A stretch of DNA of 64,000 bases from Spongospora subterranea f. sp. subterranea (lineage: Eukaryota > Endomyxa: Phytomyxea > Phytomyxea > Plasmodiophorida): assembly GCA_049724395.1 (NCBI GenBank), contig JAUGWO010000102.1, positions 62,001 through 126,000 on the forward strand. Reading direction: 5' to 3'. Position numbers and translations under genes: made by a program. The notes beneath the pieces are model-generated. The model was not told the origin of the DNA. It was given only the letters and a program-made list of their open reading frames with translations, and searched no databases. How positions within the stretch are numbered: position 1 is the first letter of the stretch; each line of letters begins with the position of its first letter. Shown piece by piece: positions 58,139-64,000 of the stretch.

Positions 58139-58611
58139 GGTGGTGATTATAATCAGAATAGCCGACGTGAACGATCTCGGTTAAATCAATGCATTCAAAG
58201 ACAATGTCTACGATGATATTAAGGAAAGTGTACAGTTAGTGTACCGTACACGAGCTTGACCAAGGATGTTAAGTCAGAGTTGGTCACCTCTCCACCTGCC
58301 AGCGCCGCACAAGCCGTACAATGTTTCGTTTCCACTGTTTGGTCACGGATACCGGCATTTGTCAGTTTCTCGCATAGTTCTCCTTACCGAGTGGTTTCCA
58401 CGAGAATTCACCGATAACATTCATTTCCTGATCATGTATTTGAAAAGAATAGGTTCGGAGCATTTTGCTTATGAATCTTCCGTAGCTCCAGTCCGGCAGT
58501 ACCACGGTTTGGGAATTCAAATAAATAAATACTATTTGTTGTATGAAAACACGATAAAGGAAAATTCTTTGCTAGAAAATGAAACTGTTTTGTACAGTTG
58601 ATGGTATCTTG
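58139..58611. other. Intergenic, no gene recognised
   Basis: Plus-strand open frame at 58266-58601 has no family resemblance and lies between a V-ATPase promoter and the RPAIN 3' end. I see nothing else. Confidence 0.4.
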
Positions 58612-59403
58612 TCACATTGGCGATGCTTGGAGAACAACAGTGTTAACTTGACAATTGCGGCAAGATAAAATAAATTCCCTCTGGACGTTGAAAAAGAAAG
58701 TCGGGCGGCATGGAAATATATGGGACCTCAACACATTGGCTAGTACTTGCCGCAGAGTGTTCAGATCGGAAAGGTTCTCATATTTCTGTAGAAAAATGTT
58801 AAGACAATCGAGGGTCAAAGAAGGTTCTCACCTTGATGGTGGTAAAGTTCCCACATTCACAAAAAAAATCAGTTGGTAGATCAACAATGAAGCGCAGTTG
58901 ACAAACAGGGCATAATCTAGAAAGCATTATTTCATAGCAAGAAAACCAAAAAACCCAATAAACTCACACTGAAATCGCCAACCCCGTAGTATCCAAAACA
59001 TTTTCAGCTAGGACATCCTGATAACAGCTTAATTAAGAATAGTTACAAATATCTGTGATCGTACAGATTCTTGACAGGACTGTTCATAAGCGTTGATTTC
59101 ACTTTGAAGCTGCTCCTCATCTGGAAAAAGTCCTTCACTGGCCAACATCGCTTCCAGTTCCTCAACGGTAAAACCTGTCTTGAACTGGATCATGTCTGGC
59201 TGGCAACTACATTCGTCAAAAATATTTGAAACTATCAAGATCACTACCGTGGAACGCACGGATGTTCTCAAATTCTGTACATGTCGAATACGGTCTTCTC
59301 GGCTGCGCTTCAGGAAAGCGCTCTGCATATGCTGTTTCCGAAAATTTGTGATTTCTCTCTGCCCAAACAGCTTCAAACTGCACCTGGGTTTGTGATTTTG
59401 CAT
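58612..59403 (-). CDS. RPAIN: RPA-interacting protein (RPAIN/RIP-alpha family)
   Basis: Adaptor that carries replication protein A into the nucleus. Start ATG 59403: SLKLFGQREITNFRKQHMQS then AFLKRSREDRIRHVQNLR matches the human '[31 protein letters not shown]' RPA/importin region. The middle has FTVEELEAMLASEGLFPDEE and INAYEQS (family 'EELI...LEEIQ.EL...E..I..EYE+S'). The C-terminal zinc-binding half has CPVCQLRFIV...FFCECG (58905-58860), then HIFPCRPTF, FILSCRNCQ and a hydrophobic end, i.e. CxxC, CxC, H...C and CxxC pairs in the family order. Introns near 59260, 59045-58915 and 58845-58820; some boundaries unresolved. Widespread in animals and plants, patchy in fungi. Confidence 0.78.
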
Positions 59404-59635
59404 TTGTCGGGAATGCCCTCCAGTCGCCAAGAGTACTTTGCAAAACGTCGAATGCAGCAACACTACTGAAACGAGGCCACGCCGCAACGGACTCTTTCTC
59501 TGGCGACAATCAAGGGCTAAAACGGCCCTGGGAACACAATCGGGAGGGTTTTGTAGGCGTAAAGATGACGATAATTTATTGAAGTGTATACGAGTGAATC
59601 TGACAGTGCACGAACTTGGTAGCTGCTTGTATGAA

Positions 59636-60599
59636 TTATTCACTATCGATTGTTAGCGAAGAAATATTCTCGAAATTGTTGGAACACTCTGCATTTTCGT
59701 CTGACAAAATGGCTGCTTCATCTGATATGCTATCATCAGCGTCTGACAACTCACAACTGTCATCATCCATTGACAGCGTAATTTTTTCCGATCCATCTTC
59801 ATCACTGCTGCTGTACATTAGCAAGTCTTTGCGAGGACCATTTGTTTTAGACATCCATTCGTTCTGAACAGCAATAACTTCCGCTCCTGTGTTGCATGCA
59901 TCGTAAAGACAAAACAAATCACTGCGGGATGAACACAATTGTCAGTGAGGGACCCTAAACAGTTCAAAGTACAGACCAATTGACTTGAAGAAATCCTGGG
60001 CCCCATTTAAATTTTTCTAGCAGCTGCTCCGCATAAGCACGGAATCCAGTCATGATTAAGGTTGCTGCAATGGCTTCTACGCAGCTTAACTTCATAGGTC
60101 TGCCGTAATTTACAGGATTGCCGGCGACCATAAACGGCACTGTAGTGCAAAAATGAGACACGAATTTAGCTGATCCCAAATAAAATTTACAGAGTCTGTT
60201 AGCACCACTTTTCAGCTTGCCAAATGGTATCGCGTCAAGGGCATTCCATGAGCAATCGATGACACCAACCCCTGATTTCTCGACAAGCTCACGATCCTCG
60301 CGAGAAACAGTCTTCTGACCTTTTGGGCTGAGGACTACTCCTGGGAATTTTTGTTGAATTCTTAGCTCCTTAAGCAATCCTGACGAAAGCATCAGCCTAC
60401 AAGCGATGCTAGAAAATTCAGAGAAATCACCTAAACGAGATAGTTTTTTCCCAGTACAACGTTTGCTATCACATTGACCAAAATCCCACATTGCGAGGCT
60501 GATGGGGAACGGCTCTGCACTGCCATTTCTTGGTATATTACGATGCCAAGCTTTAGCGTGTGTTTTAGCAGATTGAGTGTTCGTATTACGGCGCCCCAT
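59636..60599 (-). CDS. TSR3: 18S rRNA aminocarboxypropyltransferase TSR3
   Basis: SAM-dependent enzyme adding the acp group to the hypermodified m1acp3-psi nucleotide of 18S rRNA. Start 60599, basic N-terminus. LAMWDFGQCDSKRCTGKKLS then RLG is the family signature '[23 protein letters not shown]'. Next come PGVVLSPKGQKTVSREDREL, GVGVIDCSWNALDAIPFGKL, then an intron of 51 nt and LPFMVAGNPVNYGRPMKLSC, VEAIAATLIMTGF and LEKFKWGPGFLQVN. A second intron precedes FCLYDACNTGAEVIAVQNEW and an acidic serine-rich tail (59850-59636), common in TSR3. Complete. Confidence 0.95.
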
Positions 60600-61016
60600 T
60601 TTCAGAGGGTAGCCGCAACGACAATGATCAAGGCAAATCCCCGTGACCCAGAACTGATTCTACACGGCGGTCAGATAGGGTCTTTCGACTCTACATTTTC
60701 GTCTTTCGCAAATGAAATTGTTCGGACGATTTCCCGATCTCTGTATGATATAGAATGTCTTTTACCAACCTCATGGCAGTTTACTTCCGATTTTTTCGCT
60801 ACGTAGTAGGGTTTTCCTGACCGCAGAGGTCATGCCTGGCTTTGTGTGTTCTTAATGTGCCTTGTTAAATACTAGTACTACCAAATATACTTGAAATTGG
60901 CTGTATCGTAAAAATGGGTAGTGCTGTCATGCTGCCGTACTACCTTGTGTAGTGTCAAGTATGATCACATTAAGACCGTCACACTTGGCTAGCTTTACGT
61001 ATTAGCGCAGTTATCA
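60600..61016. other. Intergenic with nested hairpin
   Basis: 60887-60894 (ATACTTGA) is the exact reverse complement of 60955-60962 (TCAAGTAT). Inside lies GGTAGT...ACTACC (60917-60922 with 60939-60944). The nested palindrome could form a ~75-nt stem-loop. A short plus-strand frame (60625-60806) is also present but unassigned. The region separates the divergent TSR3 and FHA-RING genes. Confidence 0.5.
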
Positions 61017-62453
61017 ATGGGCATTGGAGCGCTATCAAGGATTGTGTCGCCGTCTATAGCCTTGCCGCCGACTTCAATGTGCCTCAAGCACATCAGCGGG
61101 GAAGATCGGCTGAATATAGGCCTGCAGGCTTCCTTGGCATTGCACGGCATAATCATGGGTAGAACATTACGTCATTCCCATGTCATGCTAGGATCATCTA
61201 GCCGCTTATCGCGTAGCCATGCCCGAATATTACTCGAAGATGGCCACTGGGTTGTTGAAGATCTCGATAGTACAAACGGCATTTTCGTGAACGATGTTCA
61301 GTGTCAACGGCAGACATTACACGTAAATGATATCGGTCGGTTTGGCTTATGATAAAATGTTTGCGAATTCGAGCTTCTCGCAGTTTCTTTTGGAGATGTT
61401 GCTTCGAAGTCGAGCCATTACGTATATACCTTCGTGCCATTGCCCAGTGACAATGGAGGATCACATGCTGAGAATAATTCCAGTTAGTAAAACTCTAAGG
61501 CACTATTGCAAACGCTCTGATTTTTCTTCATGATAGCACAAAGCAAACCTGGAGAGTGTACTAGAAGAGATAATTGTGGTTCAGGAAGGAAGAAGAGGAA
61601 AAGGGAGACGTCTCCGGGCAGCATCAAACCTCACCGGGCGAGGAGGCGCGACGTTCTTCATGAATTAACTTGCAGGTAAAAGCGGTGCATAGTGAATTTT
61701 CAACTGGAAACTTGCCGCCAATATTCGATATTAGTGTTTGTCTTGAGCCTTTCATCGATCCTGTCACAATGCAATGCGCCCATTCATTCTGTCGTTCATG
61801 CATTGAATCTTGCCTGTCTTTGAACGGCCAATGTAATATGTTGACATCGACTTCATCAGTCCTGAATACCGCTTTGATAGGTCCAGTATGCCGGCTATTA
61901 GTTACTCAAGCTCCAGTACCATCACTTAGCTTAAAAAACCAAATCCCTCGGTGTTTATCATCGAAAGAATTGGTTGACTATAAGGAAAGAGAAGCTCAGG
62001 TAATCTAAAGTTTACTGCTGTACGTTTTTTAAGCGGTTTGTTGGGAACCAGAGCGTTCTCCATCAAGCAAATCTGGCACGAAGAAGTCATCGTTTAGAAA
62101 ACTGTCTTGCGAGAGCTCATGAACAAGGGCTCAGATTCATTGACGTGTTCAAAGACTGGAGAGAACGCGACCAACGAATATACGAACTGGGTCAGTAGAT
62201 ATTCCATAGTTTTCGATCCATCGGTGACCAGCATCGCTTAGGAGTCAAAAGCTATCGAGCTTCGTGTTGGAGATTGTTCATCAATTCGATAGGGCTTACT
62301 GAACAGTCCATACAAGAGCGTTCCATTGCCGAACTTTGTCAGGCATACGCCAATCTAGGAGGTCACCTGCCTAGTCTCGAGCCTGTTGGAGAACAATCGT
62401 TGAGGCAAATGCTGTGGCGGTTTTTAATGTATGCTTCCCCACTTCCCAGCTAG
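61017..62453 (+). CDS. FHA-RING E3 ubiquitin ligase (CHFR/RNF8/Dma1-like)
   Basis: Start 61017. FHA domain: IIMGRTLRHSHVMLGSSSRL, SRSHARILLEDG, WVVEDLDSTNGIFVND (phosphothreonine-binding R, S and N conserved). An intron follows, then DIVSFGDVASKSSHYVYTFV finishes the domain. A basic linker with KKRKRE (possible NLS) is followed by another intron. RING: LTCSVCLEPFIDPVTMQCAH then SFCRSCIESC...NGQCPVCR; the first two cysteines are assembled by the splice at about 61675/61733 and the last pair by a splice near 61838/61881, giving C3HC4. A long helical stretch (RRSHRLENCLARAHEQ) and a C-terminal segment ARLFINSIGL-like to TAG 62451-62453 are of unknown role. This is the mitotic-checkpoint/DNA-damage ligase architecture. 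Confidence 0.82.
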
Positions 62454-62527
62454 ACAATACACATCCCCAACGTTATATATGAATAAAAAAATCGGTTGAG
62501 CATCTATCAACCCGAAAGTCTTAACAA

Positions 62528-63006
62528 CTATAAACAGTTGTATTTTTTATTTGATCCTCGAGAAAGCTCTATAGGATATTTGATACCATTCTTTTTTATC
62601 TTGTCAAGAACCGCTTCAGAAAGATCAATATTGCAACGATCTGCGAGGCGGACTAAATACAATAGTACGTCAGATAATTCTTCTCCCAAATGCACTTTTT
62701 CTTCAGCAGAAAATTCTGAACAGAGAGTCAATTGCGTCCTCAAAAGCTTCGATGCACTAACCGGGAAGGCCAACCTGACATTCGCCTTTCCACTGGAATA
62801 CTTCAGACAGCTCGCCTACTTCGCCAACCTGCAGGTTTTGTAAACTGAATGACTACCGGTAGTAGTGCGACTTACAAGAGCTAGCATTCATTCCTTGGCG
62901 TATGAAACTTTTCCCAATCTCGGTCGGAAGCAAATTGAGCCATGTCATTCCGAATATTTTCTAGCGATAAAGCCGACCAAGCCACATGATTATTGTTCTG
63001 CGGCAT
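62528..63006 (-). CDS. DCTPP1: dCTP pyrophosphatase 1-like (MazG/NTP-PPase fold), one-base frame slip
   Basis: House-cleaning nucleotide pyrophosphatase. Start ATG 63006; SLENIRNDMAQFASDRDWEK then FHTPRN matches 'TLEDIRRL.AEFAAERDWEQFHQPRN'. After an intron (about 62876-62834), VGEVGELSEVFQWKGECQVG carries the first metal-binding EVGEL pair. A second intron (about 62774-62729) precedes EEKVHLGEELSDVLLYLVRL, then ADRCNIDL, with the second EExSD metal site and KYP end. Between HTPRN and the expected MLALV the frame is off by one base (about 62890): AAT GA ATG CTA GCT CTT instead of three extra bases. Otherwise complete. Confidence 0.85.
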
Positions 63007-63460
63007 GACGGGATAATGACGTTTCAAAATTGTGGACAGTATTACGCGCGACGCACCATCCATGGGGGGTACATTACATTTCAGTGAAGGGTATTGTACA
63101 TCCGACCAAGGATTACGGTAATCGCTGCTGGCTAGCGTACCCGGTGGAAAACCGGGATTGCTAAATGCTCTGGCATATAGGAGTACCAAGCATACCGTTT
63201 ACCATACCCGCTGTGCTGCAACTCGTTTCGCGATTGGAAAATGTTTGATTTCGCTATAACGCAGTTTTGGCTTTGTTAGGGTTTCTTTGTTTTTTCTTAA
63301 TTCTTCATGCTTTAGGGGGGGTCAGGTGTAGTTTTTACCGGCTACAAACAAGGCAAAGCTACACAACTGAACTGACTCTAATATGTTTCCGAATATCTCT
63401 CAGCAATAATTCGCAGGATAGAACAATATCACTTCATTTAAAATTACAGATCTCGTTCTT
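63007..63460. other. Intergenic, no gene recognised
   Basis: Contains a G-run (ttagggggggtcagg near 63311) and T-rich segments. The minus-strand frame extending above 63006 is not conserved with DCTPP1 and is taken as upstream sequence. Confidence 0.4.
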
Positions 63461-64000
63461 CTAAGGAGGTATTTGGAGCGACCTTCTCAGAGAGAAATGT
63501 ACTAATATCATCAACGGACCATGATTCAGCAGGAATTTTTTCAACTTCACCTGTATTCGTGGTCACTTCAATAAACATGCTGAATCCCCGTACATCCTAT
63601 GTAAAAAATCACTTTCTTGATATGATCATGTCATCAACAATGCTGAGATGAGATCACATACACGAATTTTAACACTTGGAAACTTCTTAGGGATTGACTG
63701 TACGAACGTGGCTAGTTCAGGATTGGATCTGAATCTACACGAACAGTAGACAAACGAAGCCGACGTATACAGCGGCTGATCAACAACATCATCTGATGTA
63801 CAACAGGATAAACACTCTTTGACTATTGCCTCTCCATCAGGAACTTGTTTCAACAAATTACACGTACTGCATTTCAATAGGGATTCATCGAATCCTGTAA
63901 TCATTGAATTTCTTAAAGCAACACGATTCACAAGCCCATCTGACCATTTTCCGCACATTTCGTCACAGGACTTTCTTGCGAATTACTTTCGATAAAAATT
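63461..64000 (-). CDS. SELENOF: Selenoprotein F (SEP15)-like thioredoxin-fold protein, Cys form, 5' end outside window
   Basis: ER-resident protein that binds UGGT and may assist glycoprotein disulfide quality control. Exons: (63965)-63625, giving ESLLKCSTCNLLKQVPD, IVKECLSCCTSDD, LYTSASFVYCSCRFRSNPEL and FVQSIPKKFPSVKIRV; and 63580-63461, giving VRGFSMFIEVTTNTGEVEK, SWSVDDISTFLSEKV. These match the cysteine-rich UGGT-binding part ('CSSCDLL...DC+.CC') and the thioredoxin-like domain ('AILEVCGUKLGRFPQVQAF', 'Y+RG..P.+.L.D..G'). The redox motif is CSC where animals have CGU, so the protein needs no selenocysteine. The signal-peptide exon should be just right of the window. TAG at 63461-63463. 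Confidence 0.85.

Noticed and set aside
58266-58601. 112-codon plus-strand ORF between V-ATPase a and RPAIN
   Set aside because: No homology or domain, and it sits in a short intergenic region bounded by well-defined genes; no exon structure fits.

Overview
This 64 kb window is nuclear DNA from a small-genome unicellular eukaryote. Genes are packed tightly on both strands. Most are interrupted by very short spliceosomal introns (about 43-65 nt, GT...AG, often with TACTAA-like branch points). TAA, TAG and TGA all end recognisable proteins, so the code is standard. The gene set fits an early-diverging fungus or close relative (chytrid, rozellid or aphelid grade): a fungal-type adenylyl cyclase core, a Ty3/gypsy-like gag relic, a YOP1/REEP5 protein, SYO1, tomosyn/Sro7, RPAIN, DHX33, a SELENOF-like protein and an LRRC45-like protein. 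The last two are unusual in Dikarya, and the LRRC45-like gene hints at a centriole/flagellum-bearing stage. A mitochondrial ribosomal protein (uL11m) implies a translating mitochondrion, and SPO11 implies meiosis. The lineage is an inference, not a match.

Layout. 0-2.4 kb: cap-binding protein NCBP1 (minus, cut by the window edge). 2.4-5 kb: sequence with retroelement debris, including two gag fragments arranged head to head. 5-7.2 kb: LRRC45-like LRR/coiled-coil protein. 7.7-10.1 kb: a CNH beta-propeller joined to a C-terminal VPS9 domain. 10.9-14 kb: two chromatin proteins, RBBP4/MSI1 and an ING-family PHD protein. 14.3-15 kb: a small KEN-box protein and a GC-rich, possibly structured stretch. 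15.7-19 kb: acetyl-CoA transporter SLC33A1 and an ankyrin protein. 19.4-22.3 kb: ELP4 and SPO11 (minus). 23-29 kb: tomosyn, NUBP1/Nbp35, RPF2 and V-ATPase subunit E. 29-32 kb: small unidentified ORFs and a REEP5/YOP1 gene. 32.4-36.6 kb: mitochondrial carrier, SYO1/HEATR3 and uL11m. 37.2-40.7 kb: a multidomain adenylyl cyclase. 40.8-45.6 kb: INO80 ATPase. 46-48 kb: disrupted ORFs and a microsatellite. 48.2-54.8 kb: RCC1-repeat protein, a REEP1-4/HVA22-like protein, a stand-alone chromodomain ORF, DHX33 and a spartin/senescence-domain protein. 54.8-64 kb: V-ATPase subunit a, RPAIN, TSR3, an FHA-RING ubiquitin ligase, a DCTPP1-like pyrophosphatase and SELENOF (partial).

These are mostly unrelated housekeeping genes; there is no operon-like logic. 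Themes do recur: chromatin (RBBP4, ING, INO80, chromodomain), ribosome biogenesis (RPF2, TSR3, SYO1, DHX33), endomembrane and vacuole (CNH-VPS9, tomosyn, two V-ATPase subunits, two REEPs), and second-messenger signalling. The most novel object is the cyclase at 37.2-40.7 kb. Its fungal-type catalytic domain is preceded by a myosin-TH1-like/PH domain, a PH domain, an RGS domain, a FYVE-like zinc finger and a second PH domain. The CNH-VPS9 fusion is second. At least three conserved genes (SYO1, the cyclase, DCTPP1) carry a single-base reading-frame slip that no normal-sized intron explains. These may be assembly errors or real lesions.
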